From: Hypericibacter adhaerens
GTDB lineage: Bacteria > Pseudomonadota > Alphaproteobacteria > Dongiales > Dongiaceae
NCBI RefSeq assembly: GCF_008728835.1
Contig: NZ_CP042582.1
Location: 1,798,001 to 1,862,000 of the forward strand
Length of the DNA stretch: 64,000 nucleotides
Direction: 5' to 3'
A model generated the notes under the pieces. The model did not search any database, had not been told where the DNA came from, and worked only from the letters and a program-made list of their open reading frames with translations. Position numbers and translations under genes: made by a program. Positions 16,455 to 24,591 of the stretch are shown one piece after another (position 1 is the first letter of the stretch; every line of letters begins with the position of its first letter).

Positions 16455-18116
16455 ATGGCGGACGCTTCATTCGACTACATCATCATCGGCTCCGGCTCGG
16501 CCGGCTCGGTGCTGGCCAACCGGATCTCGGCCAAGCCCGACAACCGGGTCCTGGTGCTGGAGGCGGGTCCCAAGGACAGCTGGTGGAACTGGAAGATCCA
16601 CATGCCGGCGGCCTTCGCCTATCCGCTCGCCGACGACAAGCTCAACTGGTACTACCAGACCGAGCCCGAGCCCGGCATGAACGGGCGCGTCATGTATTGC
16701 CCGCGCGGCCGCGTGCTGGGCGGCTCCTCCTCGATCAACGGCATGGTCTATATCCGCGGCCATGCGCGCGACTATGACCGCTGGGCGCAGGGCGGCAATC
16801 GCGGCTGGTCCTATGCGGAGGTGCTGCCTTACTTCAAGCGCGCCGAGCACCGGGTGAAAGGCGGCGACGAGTATCACGGCACCGAGGGGCCGCTCTGGGT
16901 CTCCTCGCAAGTCACCTTCCCGCCGCTCTACCACGCCTGGACCGAGGCGGCGAAGCAGGCGGGCTATCCGGTCACGCAGGACGTCAACGGCTATCAGCAG
17001 GAGGGTCTCGGGCCCTACGAGATGACGACGCGCAAGGGCCGGCGCTGGAGTGCGGCGCGCGCCTATCTCCATCCGGCCATGAAGCGGCCCAACGTCACGG
17101 TCGAGACCGGCGCCCTCACCACGCGGATCCTGTTCGAGGGCAAGCGCGCCGTGGGCGTGGAATATGCCGTCGGCAGCGAGGTCAGGCGCGCGCGGGCCGA
17201 GCGCGAGGTCATCGTCAGCGGCGGCACGATCAACTCGCCGCAGATCCTGATGCTGTCAGGGGTCGGCGACGCGGAGGAGCTGAAGAAGTTCAATATCCCG
17301 GTGGTGCATCACCTGCCGGGGGTGGGCCAGAACCTGCAGGACCATATCGAGACCTATGTGCAGATGGCGGCGACCCAGCCGATCACGCTCTATGGCCGCT
17401 ACAACCTGCTGGGCAAGCTCCGGACGGGCCTCGAGTGGCAGCTCTTCGGCACCGGCTGGGGGGCGAGCAATCATTTCGAGGCGGGCGGCTTCATCCGCAG
17501 CCGCGCCGGCGTCGAGCATCCCGACATCCAGTATCACTTCTTCCCGATGGCGATCTCCTATGACGGCAGCCAGACCCAGGCGGGCCACGGTTTCCAAGCG
17601 CATATGGGGCCGATGCGCTCGACCAGCCGCGGCTGGGTGAAGCTGCGTTCCGCCAACCCGCGCGACAAGGTGCGCCTGCTCTTCAACTACATGTCGACCG
17701 AGCAGGACCGGATGGAGATGCGGGCCGGCATCAGGCTCACGCGCGAGATCTTCGCGCAGAAGGCCTTCGATCCCTTCCGCGGCGCCGAGTTGGCGCCGGG
17801 GCCGGCGGTCAAGAGCGACGCCGAGATCGACGCCTTCATCCGCGCCAAGGCCGAGAGCGCCTATCACCCCTCCTGCTCCTGCAAGATGGGCACGGATCCG
17901 ATGGCGGTCGTCGATCCGCAGCTCAAGGTCCATGGCCTCGAGAATCTGCGCGTGGTCGATGCCTCGATCATGCCCACGGTCGTCAGCGGCAATCTCAACG
18001 CGCCCGTCATCATGATCGCGGAGAAGGCGGCCGACATGATCCTGGGCAACCCGCCGCTGCCGCGCTCCGAGGCGCCCGTCTATATCAACCCCGACTGGGC
18101 CACGAGCCAGCGCTGA
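16455..18116 (+). CDS. betA: choline dehydrogenase
   Basis: 553 residues, GMC oxidoreductase. The N-terminal FAD site is YIIIGSGSAGSVLANRIS; GMC signatures are RGRVLGGSSSINGMVYIRG and SGGTINSPQILMLSGVG. Active-site His in YHPSCSCKMG and Asn in VSGNLNAPVIM match choline dehydrogenases. Membrane-associated FAD enzyme oxidising choline to betaine aldehyde and further. betB is not next to it, unlike many bet clusters, but betI lies 6 kb downstream and ChoXWV 20 kb away. Start ATG at 16455 with GGAGG at 16441-16445. Confidence 0.92.
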   Translation: MADASFDYIIIGSGSAGSVLANRISAKPDNRVLVLEAGPKDSWWNWKIHMPAAFAYPLADDKLNWYYQTEPEPGMNGRVMYCPRGRVLGGSSSINGMVYIRGHARDYDRWAQGGNRGWSYAEVLPYFKRAEHRVKGGDEYHGTEGPLWVSSQVTFPPLYHAWTEAAKQAGYPVTQDVNGYQQEGLGPYEMTTRKGRRWSAARAYLHPAMKRPNVTVETGALTTRILFEGKRAVGVEYAVGSEVRRARAEREVIVSGGTINSPQILMLSGVGDAEELKKFNIPVVHHLPGVGQNLQDHIETYVQMAATQPITLYGRYNLLGKLRTGLEWQLFGTGWGASNHFEAGGFIRSRAGVEHPDIQYHFFPMAISYDGSQTQAGHGFQAHMGPMRSTSRGWVKLRSANPRDKVRLLFNYMSTEQDRMEMRAGIRLTREIFAQKAFDPFRGAELAPGPAVKSDAEIDAFIRAKAESAYHPSCSCKMGTDPMAVVDPQLKVHGLENLRVVDASIMPTVVSGNLNAPVIMIAEKAADMILGNPPLPRSEAPVYINPDWATSQR

Positions 18117-18267
18117 GATCGATTCCGTCGGCTCCGCACGGGCCTTTCTGCTCGCTTCCCGCAACCTAGCCTCCCGCTTTTTGCAGAGCTAGGGGGCTGA
18201 GCTATGCGCCAGACTTGGAAGCCTGGATGGTCATTCAATCTCGGGATGACCGGTCAGGGAGCAGGGC

Positions 18268-19299
18268 ATGGCGCAGGAATCCAAATCGGGACACCGCCTC
18301 AAGACCCGGCTGACCGAGAAGCTCGGCTGCCGCTATCCGATCATCTCCGCCGGCATGGGCGGTCCCTCCCGTTCGGAACTGGCGGCCGCGGTCTCCGAGG
18401 CCGGCGGCTTCGGGCTGCTCGGCATGGTGCGCGAGCCCCCGGCCCTGATCGAGAAGGAGATCGCCGCGGTCCGGGCGCGGACCGACCGGCCCTTCGGCGT
18501 CAATGTCATCCCGGCCTCGACCGACCCCAAGCTGCTGGACGAGCAGCTCGAGGTCTGCTTCGCGGCCAAGGTGCCGGCGATGTGCTTCTTCTGGAGCGTG
18601 ATGCCGGGCGTGGTGGCGCGGGCGCGCGAGGCCGATTGCCTGGTGCTCTATCAGGTCGGCAGCGTCGCGGACGCGATCGAGGCGGAACGGGCCGGCGCCG
18701 ATATCGTTATCGTCCAGGGCGTGGAAGCGGGCGGTCATGTCCGCGGCAAGCTGCCCTTGTCGGTGCTCCTGCCCGAGGTCGCGGCCGCGATCAAGCTGCC
18801 GATCGCGGCGTCCGGCGGGATCGTGACCGGCGCCGACATGATCGCGGCCATGGCCGTGGGCGCCGACGGTGTCCATTGCGGCACGGTGTTCCTGCCGACC
18901 CCGGAATCCTTTGCGCATGATTTCCACAAGCGTCGCATTCTCGACGCCAAGAGCGGAGACACGGTGCATACCGATCTCTTTGCCCTCAACTGGCCGCCCA
19001 ACTCGCCGGTGCGCGTGCTGCGCAACAGCCTGACCGAGGCGGTGGGCCACAAGCTCTGGGGCCATCATCCCGACAAGCTGCCGCGCGAGCCGATCGGCGA
19101 GGATGCCGGCCAGCCGATCCTGAAATTCAGCACCCATTCGCCCCTGCGCACCACGACCGGCGATCTCGAGAAGATGCCGCCTTTCGCCGGCGAAGGCGCG
19201 GGGCGCGTCAACAAGGCGAGGTCGGCCGCCCAGGTGATCGCCGACATGATGGCCGAGGCGGAGGCCAGCCTGGATCGATTGGAGGCGATGCGCGCATGA
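18268..19299 (+). CDS. nitronate monooxygenase family protein
   Basis: 343 residues, TIM-barrel FMN enzyme of the 2-nitropropane dioxygenase/NMO family. Visible motifs: YPIISAGMGGPSRSELAAAVSEAGGFG near the N-terminus, FGVNVIPAS, VQGVEAGGHVRG (phosphate/FMN loop with catalytic His) and ASGGIVTGADMIAAMAVGADGVHCGT. Oxidises alkyl nitronates in characterised members; the physiological substrate is not evident. The next gene overlaps its stop (ATGA). Confidence 0.85.
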   Translation: MAQESKSGHRLKTRLTEKLGCRYPIISAGMGGPSRSELAAAVSEAGGFGLLGMVREPPALIEKEIAAVRARTDRPFGVNVIPASTDPKLLDEQLEVCFAAKVPAMCFFWSVMPGVVARAREADCLVLYQVGSVADAIEAERAGADIVIVQGVEAGGHVRGKLPLSVLLPEVAAAIKLPIAASGGIVTGADMIAAMAVGADGVHCGTVFLPTPESFAHDFHKRRILDAKSGDTVHTDLFALNWPPNSPVRVLRNSLTEAVGHKLWGHHPDKLPREPIGEDAGQPILKFSTHSPLRTTTGDLEKMPPFAGEGAGRVNKARSAAQVIADMMAEAEASLDRLEAMRA

Positions 19300-19907
19300 A
19301 CCAACAGAACCCGAGCTGGGACGAGGTCCGCGCCTGGCGCAAGGGCGAGCGCGAGCGCCTGATCGAGGCGCGCGTCGCGACCGTGCAGGAGATCCGGGCG
19401 CGCTGGACCCGCGCCATCATCGAGACGCTGGAGCCGATCCTGCGGGAAAGCCGCGGTCCCATCAGTTTCTACTGGCCCTTCCGCGGCGAACCCGACCTGC
19501 GACCGCTGATGCGGCTGCTGGCCGGCGAGGGCTTCACGCTGGCCTTGCCGGTCGTGATCGAGCCGAAGACGCCGCTCGTCTTCCGCCCCTGGCGGCCCGA
19601 CAGCAAGCTCGAGCTCGGGGTCTGGAACATTCCGGTCCCGGTGACGAAGGAAGAGGTCGAGCCGAGCCTGCTGCTGGCGCCGGTGGTCGGTTTCACGCCG
19701 GACAATTACCGGCTGGGCTATGGCGGCGGCTATTTCGACCGGACGCTGGCGAAGCTGGGCGCGGGCCACGAGGCGATCGGGGTCGGTTTCGAGATGGCGC
19801 GCCTCGCCTCCATCTACCCGCAGCCGCACGACATCAAGATGCGTCAGGTCGTCACCGAAAAGGGCGTCGTCGGCGCCAAGCGCCGGCCGGGCCTGATGGC
19901 GTCCTGA
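19296..19907 (+). CDS. 5-formyltetrahydrofolate cyclo-ligase
   Basis: 203 residues. The ATP/folate signature VVGFTPDNYRLGYGGGYFDRTLAKL (residues about 129-152) is diagnostic, and the N-terminal basic helix WRKGERERLIEAR fits. Converts 5-formyl-THF to 5,10-methenyl-THF, protecting glycine/serine one-carbon enzymes. This ties in with the folate-linked demethylases (dimethylglycine dehydrogenase, SoxBDAG) in the window. Overlaps the preceding gene by ATGA. Confidence 0.88.
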   Translation: MNQQNPSWDEVRAWRKGERERLIEARVATVQEIRARWTRAIIETLEPILRESRGPISFYWPFRGEPDLRPLMRLLAGEGFTLALPVVIEPKTPLVFRPWRPDSKLELGVWNIPVPVTKEEVEPSLLLAPVVGFTPDNYRLGYGGGYFDRTLAKLGAGHEAIGVGFEMARLASIYPQPHDIKMRQVVTEKGVVGAKRRPGLMAS

Positions 19908-19916
19908 GGCCGTCCT

Positions 19917-20696
19917 CTATCGGGTGCGCGACCGGCGGTGGGCGCCGCCGGATTTCCGGGACGCGGGCTTCGCCGAACGCGGATGGCCGGCCGGTGCTTT
20001 CGGGCCGGATGTCGGATGGGGGGCAGGCCGGCTCGGCAGGTTCTCCGCGCCGTTGAGCATGGCATCGTCGAGCGCCGCGTTGTGGTTGGCGACGAGCCGT
20101 TCCGCGAGCCGGCTGTCGCCCTGGCAGATCGCCTCGATCATCGCGTCATGCGAGCGGTCCACGATCCGCAGGTCGGAGAAGGGCGCGTTCACCGCGATGA
20201 TGAGCATGCGGACCTGCTGCTCCAGCAGCAGATAAGCCTGGCGCAGCCTTTCGTGGCGCGCCAGCTCGACGATGGTGCGGTGCAGGTCGAAATCGGCATC
20301 GGTGATCCGGTCGCGGTCGCCGGCGGCGCAGGCCTCGCGAAGGCGCCCGAGCGCGGTGCGCAGCGCGTCCGCCCCGGCCGCGTCGATATTCTGCGCCGCC
20401 AGCCGCGCCGCCAGCGCCTCGAGCGTGCTCCGGAGGGTGTTGAGCTCCCAGACATCCTGCTTGGTGAGACGCCGGACCTCCCAGTGGGAGTAGGGCTTCT
20501 GGCGTACCAGCTGCTCGTTCGCGAGCTGCTGCAGCGCCGCGCGGATGGGACCGCGCGACAGGCTGAACTCCGCCGCCAGCGCCATCTCGGTCAGCCGCGC
20601 GCCGTTGGCGAGCTCGCCCGAGACGATCCGCCGGCGCAGGATGTCGGCGACCTGGCTGTCCAGACTCCGCTTGATGATCTCGCTCTTGCCCGCCAT
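19917..20696 (-). CDS. GntR-family transcriptional regulator (FCD subfamily)
   Basis: 259 residues. N-terminal winged helix: VADILRRRIVSGELANGARLTEMALAAEFSLSRGPIRAALQQLANEQLV. C-terminal all-helical FCD domain (about 85-215) with the ligand/metal residues in DADFDLHRTIVELARH and VDRSHDAMIEAI. A basic, Pro/Ser/Arg-rich tail of about 40 residues follows, unusual for the family. Divergently transcribed from a PotD-like binding protein, with a near-perfect operator palindrome between them, so it most likely regulates that gene and itself. Confidence 0.88.
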   Translation of the reverse strand: MAGKSEIIKRSLDSQVADILRRRIVSGELANGARLTEMALAAEFSLSRGPIRAALQQLANEQLVRQKPYSHWEVRRLTKQDVWELNTLRSTLEALAARLAAQNIDAAGADALRTALGRLREACAAGDRDRITDADFDLHRTIVELARHERLRQAYLLLEQQVRMLIIAVNAPFSDLRIVDRSHDAMIEAICQGDSRLAERLVANHNAALDDAMLNGAENLPSRPAPHPTSGPKAPAGHPRSAKPASRKSGGAHRRSRTR

Positions 20697-20740
20697 GGAC
20701 CGGCCCCTTGCCCGTCGCCTCTTCCCATGGGGCGGCAGCC

Positions 20741-20766
20741 ATTGTCAATTGTTGACAATTGACAAT
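20741..20766. promoter_or_regulatory. operator palindrome of the GntR regulator
   Basis: ATTGTCAATTGT, then TG, then ACAATTGACAAT: a perfect 12-bp inverted repeat with a 2-bp centre, 45 bp upstream of the gntR start and 79 bp upstream of the binding-protein gene. TTGACA hexamers at 20752-20757 and 20759-20764 lie inside it and could be a -35 element, implying repression by occlusion. The TTGT-N-ACAA core is the type bound by FCD regulators. Confidence 0.8.
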
Positions 20767-20844
20767 GGCACCCCGAAGAATGCGAGGCAGGTGCAGCGCG
20801 GGCTCGGGATCAAGGAGCGCGCGGCCGTCATAGGGAGGGAATCC

Positions 20845-21948
20845 ATGCAGCAGCGAAATTCCGTGTCTCGCCGGCAGTTCACCCGCGGCGGCCTTCTGGC
20901 CGGCCTCGGCCTCGTCCTGATGCCGCTCCATGCGCGCGTGACGCGGGCCGCGAGCGGCATCATCTACTACACCTGGGCGGGCTATGACGTGCCCGACTTC
21001 CACAAGGCCTATGACGACAAGTATGGCGGCGAGCCCAATTACAGCTTCTTCTCCGATTCGGAGGAGGCCTTCCAGAAGCTGCGCCAGGGCTTCCATCCGG
21101 ACCTGGCCCATCCCTGCCTGCCGCATGTGAAGCGCTGGAAGGAAGCGGGGCTGCTCAAGCCGGTCGATCCCGCCCGCATCGCGGCCTGGAACGACCTGGT
21201 CCCGGCGATGCGCGACAATGCCGGCGTCGCCTTCGACGACGCGCACTGGATCGTGCCGTGGGAATGGGGCGCTTCCTCCCTGATCTATCGCACCGACAAG
21301 ATCGCGGCGGCCGAGGAGACCTATGCGCTGCTGATCGATCCCGCCAACAAGGGCAAGGTGGCGATCCCCGACAACACCGACGAGATGGCGATGCTGGCGA
21401 CGCTGCTCGCCAAGGTGAAGGACCCCTACACGCTGGGCGAGGAGGACTACAAGGCGATCGGCGCCATGATGGAGACGCTGGTCGGCCAGTCGCGCTTCCT
21501 CTGGAGCGATCCGACCGCCGCGGGCCAGTCGATGGCCTCGGGCGAGGTCACGCTGATGTGGGGCTGGCCCAACACCTGGGCCGACCTGGTCAAGAACGGC
21601 ACGCCGGTCAAGTTCATGCAGAAGCCGGCCGAGGGCATGATTACCTGGATGTGCGGCTTCGCGCTGATCGCGGGCGGCGAAGGCCCGGAGGACGAGGCCT
21701 ATGACCTGATCAATGCCTCGCTCGAGCCTGCCGCCGGGAAGGCCTTGATCGAGAAATACGGATATGGACACTCCAACCTGAAGAGCTTCGCCGAGGTGGA
21801 TCCGAAGCGGCTCGAAGCGCTCGGCATGTCGGGCGACGTGGCGGGCTTCCTCGCCAAGAGCAACTTCCTGCGGGCGCGTGCCGAGGACCAGCGCCAGCGG
21901 CTGATCGAGCTGTGGAACAAGGCCAAGACCAACGCCGCGGTGCAGTAG
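20845..21948 (+). CDS. PotD-like ABC transporter substrate-binding protein, orphan
   Basis: 367 residues. Twin-arginine-like leader SRRQFTRGGLLAGLGLVLMP then an alanine-rich cleavage region. The mature part has the spermidine/putrescine-binding protein fold (YYTWAGYDVPDFHKAYDDKYGG; HPCLPHVKRWKEAGLLKPVD; VPWEWGASSLIYRTDKI; GYGHSNLKSF). No permease or ATPase gene is adjacent; a creatininase-like gene follows 23 bp downstream. Ligand unknown: polyamine-like or another small cation. It resembles the protein at 27983-29059 throughout. Start ATG at 20845 after AGGGAGGGA. The GntR operator lies upstream. Confidence 0.82.
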   Translation: MQQRNSVSRRQFTRGGLLAGLGLVLMPLHARVTRAASGIIYYTWAGYDVPDFHKAYDDKYGGEPNYSFFSDSEEAFQKLRQGFHPDLAHPCLPHVKRWKEAGLLKPVDPARIAAWNDLVPAMRDNAGVAFDDAHWIVPWEWGASSLIYRTDKIAAAEETYALLIDPANKGKVAIPDNTDEMAMLATLLAKVKDPYTLGEEDYKAIGAMMETLVGQSRFLWSDPTAAGQSMASGEVTLMWGWPNTWADLVKNGTPVKFMQKPAEGMITWMCGFALIAGGEGPEDEAYDLINASLEPAAGKALIEKYGYGHSNLKSFAEVDPKRLEALGMSGDVAGFLAKSNFLRARAEDQRQRLIELWNKAKTNAAVQ

Positions 21949-21971
21949 GGCCTGAGACGAAAGGGACGACG

Positions 21972-22799
21972 ATGCGCAGCCACTGGCTGCAGGAGCTCCG
22001 CTGGCCGGAGATCGAGGCCTATCTCAAGACCGACGATGTGGTGCTCGTGCCGATCGGGGCGACCGAGCAGCATGGGCGCCATCTCCCGTTGCTGGTCGAC
22101 AGCGGCTGGGCGATCGCGGCCAGCGAAGGGGCCGCCCGGATCGCCAACGTCCTGATCGCCCCTCCGCTGCAGCTCGGCTGGTCGCCCCATCACATGGGCT
22201 ATCCGGGCACCATCACGCTCGGCGCCGACACGCTGCGGCGGGTCGCGGTCGACACGGCGCAGAGCCTGATCCATCACGGCTTCCGCCGCGTGATTTTCGT
22301 CAACGGCAACCGCATCGCCAACCTGCCGCCGCTCGAGATCGCCATCGTCGAGATCAAGAACCGCACCGGCGCCTATGCCGGGATCGCCGATGCCGGGCTC
22401 ATCGCCAAGCGCGAGTTCAAGGCGATCTGCCAGGCGCCGGATGGCGGACTCGATCATGCGGGCGAGGCGGAGACCTCCTTCGCGCTCCATTGGGCGCCCC
22501 AGCATGTCGATATGAGCGAGGCGCATCCGCCCGAACGGGGCCATAACGGGCGGCGCTCGCAATTCGACTACAGCATCGAGCTCGATCCGGAGCTCAACGG
22601 CAATGCCGTGTCCTTCGCCGTCTCGCCGGCCGAGCATCGCCGGGCGACGGCGCCCGACGGCACCGCCAACGATCCGCGCCTGGCGACGGCCGAGAAGGGG
22701 CGGCTGATGGCCGAGGCGCTGGCCCGGAACCTCGCCGCCTATATCGAGGAAGTGCGCAAGCTGCCGCTGGGCGAGGTCCGCGGCGAGCTGCCGATCTGA
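21972..22799 (+). CDS. creatininase-family protein with altered metal site
   Basis: 275 residues. Family segments are present: VPIGATEQHGRHLPLLVDS (metal ligands Glu32, His34, Asp43), GWSPHHMGYPGT and DHAGEAETSFALHW. The usual NGHGGN/NGHYEN motif reads NGNRIANL (residues 111-118), so the metal-ligand His is Asn113. Either it binds metal differently or the activity has changed. Creatininase relatives hydrolyse cyclic amides; creatinine breakdown would give creatine, then sarcosine, which fits the sarcosine oxidase here, but that is inference and the motif loss argues for caution. Probably co-transcribed with the binding protein 23 bp upstream. Confidence 0.75.
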   Translation: MRSHWLQELRWPEIEAYLKTDDVVLVPIGATEQHGRHLPLLVDSGWAIAASEGAARIANVLIAPPLQLGWSPHHMGYPGTITLGADTLRRVAVDTAQSLIHHGFRRVIFVNGNRIANLPPLEIAIVEIKNRTGAYAGIADAGLIAKREFKAICQAPDGGLDHAGEAETSFALHWAPQHVDMSEAHPPERGHNGRRSQFDYSIELDPELNGNAVSFAVSPAEHRRATAPDGTANDPRLATAEKGRLMAEALARNLAAYIEEVRKLPLGEVRGELPI

Positions 22800-22877
22800 G
22801 CCTTTCCCGCAGGTTACCGCCCGGTGCCTTGACCCGGACCGCCTTCCGGCCGATATCGGCGGCGAAGGAGAACGGCC

Positions 22878-23768
22878 ATGGCGAAACCGGCATCCACGAA
22901 ACCGGCGAAGACGGACGGCGAGCGCAAGGCCGGAGCGACGCTGCGGCAGGTCGCGGCCCTGTTCCCCTGCGTGCCCACGACCGACGGCGCCGGGGTCAAG
23001 ATCAGCCGCGTCATCGGCACGCCGCGGCTGGGCCAGATCGATCCCTTCCTGCTGTTCGACCAGTTCGGCTCCGACGATCCGCACACCTATATCAGCGGCT
23101 TTCCCGACCATCCGCATCGCGGCTTCGAGACCGTGACCTACATGCTGGCGGGGCGCATGTGCCACAAGGACAATCACGGCCATGAGGGCGTGCTGGGCCC
23201 GGGCGGCGTGCAATGGATGACGGCCGGGCGCGGCATCATCCATTCCGAGATGCCCGAGCAGAGCGAGGGCCTGATGAAGGGCTTCCAGCTCTGGGTCAAC
23301 CTGCCGGCCGCGCTCAAGATGCGCGCGCCGCGCTACCAGGAATTCGAGGCCGACCGGCTGCCGCTTTCCAATCCGGCCAAGGGCGTCACCGCCAAGGTGA
23401 TCGCGGGGACGCTCGGCAATCAGCGCGGCCCGGTCGAGGGCATCGCCGTCGATCCGCTCTACGCCGATCTCCGTTTCGAGCCGGGTTCGGCGCTGACGGT
23501 ACCGATCACGGCCGGCCATACGCTGCTGCTCTTCGTCTTCGAAGGCGCGGTCGCGGTCGGCGGCGTCACGGTGCCGGCCGGATCGCTCGCGGTGATGGGA
23601 TCGGAAGGCGAGGCGCTGGCGATGGCGGCGGGCGAAGAGGGGGCCGCGGCGATGCTGCTGGCGGCGGCCCCGATCGGCGAACCGGTGGTGCGCCACGGCC
23701 CCTTCGTCATGAACACGCGCGAGGAGATCCAGCAGGCGCTGGAAGACTATTACATGGGACGGCTCTAG
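22878..23768 (+). CDS. pirin-family protein
   Basis: 296 residues, bicupin. The N-terminal cupin has the pirin iron-binding pattern FPDHPHRGFETVTYMLAG with a later His in GRGIIHSEMP, and GPGGVQWMTAGRGI. The C-terminal half contains HTLLLFVFEGAVAVGG. Bacterial pirins have been linked to quercetinase-like activity or redox sensing. Located after the creatininase-like gene with a 78-bp gap; function here is open. Confidence 0.88.
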   Translation: MAKPASTKPAKTDGERKAGATLRQVAALFPCVPTTDGAGVKISRVIGTPRLGQIDPFLLFDQFGSDDPHTYISGFPDHPHRGFETVTYMLAGRMCHKDNHGHEGVLGPGGVQWMTAGRGIIHSEMPEQSEGLMKGFQLWVNLPAALKMRAPRYQEFEADRLPLSNPAKGVTAKVIAGTLGNQRGPVEGIAVDPLYADLRFEPGSALTVPITAGHTLLLFVFEGAVAVGGVTVPAGSLAVMGSEGEALAMAAGEEGAAAMLLAAAPIGEPVVRHGPFVMNTREEIQQALEDYYMGRL

Positions 23769-23778
23769 CCGCCCCGGC

Positions 23779-24384
23779 TCAGGCCGGCTGCGGTTGAGGT
23801 TCCCGGCGCCGGGTGAGCTGCAGATCGAGATAGTCGGTCGCGATCAGCATCGCGCGTTCCGTCTCGAGCCCGTAGGGCGACAGCGCCGCGCGCAGCCACA
23901 GGCCCTCGAGCAGCGTGCTGAGGCCCTCGGCCACGCGCACCGCGTCGATCGTCGGCAGGAGCTGCTTCAGCTCGTGACGCAGGCTCGAATCGAGCCGGCA
24001 GATGATCGCGCGCTGCACGCGGGCAAGCCGCGGCTGCTTGCGTCCCTGGGCCCAGAAGGAGAGCCAGGCGGCAACGGCGGCCGGCGTCAGCTGCTCCGGC
24101 GCGAGCCAGGAGCCGATGATGGCCCTGAGCCGCTCGCGCGGTTCGCTGGCCTCGCCCAGCTTAAGCCGCGTGACCTCGCGCACCTGGGCGCCCAGCGTGC
24201 GCAATGTCGCTTCGAGCAGGTCGTCCTTGTTGACGAAATAGTGATGCACAATGCCGGGCGACATGCCCGCTCTTGCGCTGATGCGCGACACCGTGGTGTC
24301 GGCCAAGCCGTCCTCATGGATCGAGGCAATCGTCGCTTCAATCAGCTGGCGGCGGCGGATCGGTTCCAGTCCGAGTTTTGGCAT
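23779..24384 (-). CDS. betI: choline-responsive repressor BetI (TetR family)
   Basis: 201 residues from the ATG at 24384 (GGGGAG upstream; a TTG at 24402 is less likely). Begins PKLGLEPIRRRQLIEATIASIHEDGL, closely following the BetI N-terminus, then the helix-turn-helix ISARAGMSPGIVHHYFVNKDDLLEATLR. AWLSFWAQ and LLEGLWLRAALSP are BetI landmarks in the ligand domain. BetI represses choline-to-betaine genes and is relieved by choline. Here it is separated from betA by seven genes. A TetR-type palindrome upstream of choX (35571-35586) is a candidate target. Confidence 0.88.
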   Translation of the reverse strand: MPKLGLEPIRRRQLIEATIASIHEDGLADTTVSRISARAGMSPGIVHHYFVNKDDLLEATLRTLGAQVREVTRLKLGEASEPRERLRAIIGSWLAPEQLTPAAVAAWLSFWAQGRKQPRLARVQRAIICRLDSSLRHELKQLLPTIDAVRVAEGLSTLLEGLWLRAALSPYGLETERAMLIATDYLDLQLTRRREPQPQPA

Positions 24385-24591
24385 CCCAGCAATTCTCCCC
24401 AACTGCCGGGAATCCTATCAGTTTCCGTGGACTGGACAATCAACCAACAAAACCCGGCTCTGACGGCCCTTAAGCGGACTGGCAAGATCGGCCGCTAACC
24501 ATATTTACGGCTGATTCTTTCTCGACTCGTCCTCCCGGGCGACCCCGCGAGGGGGCGTCGGGCCCCCGCCGGCGGCCCCGCCCCACGAATC
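24385..24591. other. intergenic region upstream of betI
   Basis: Holds the betI promoter on the minus strand. GGTTGATTGTCC can be read on that strand near 24432-24445, vaguely like half of a BetI site, but no clear palindrome is present. A run of GC-rich inverted segments (about 24536-24585) lies past the end of the GcvT-like gene and lacks a T tract. Confidence 0.3.
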
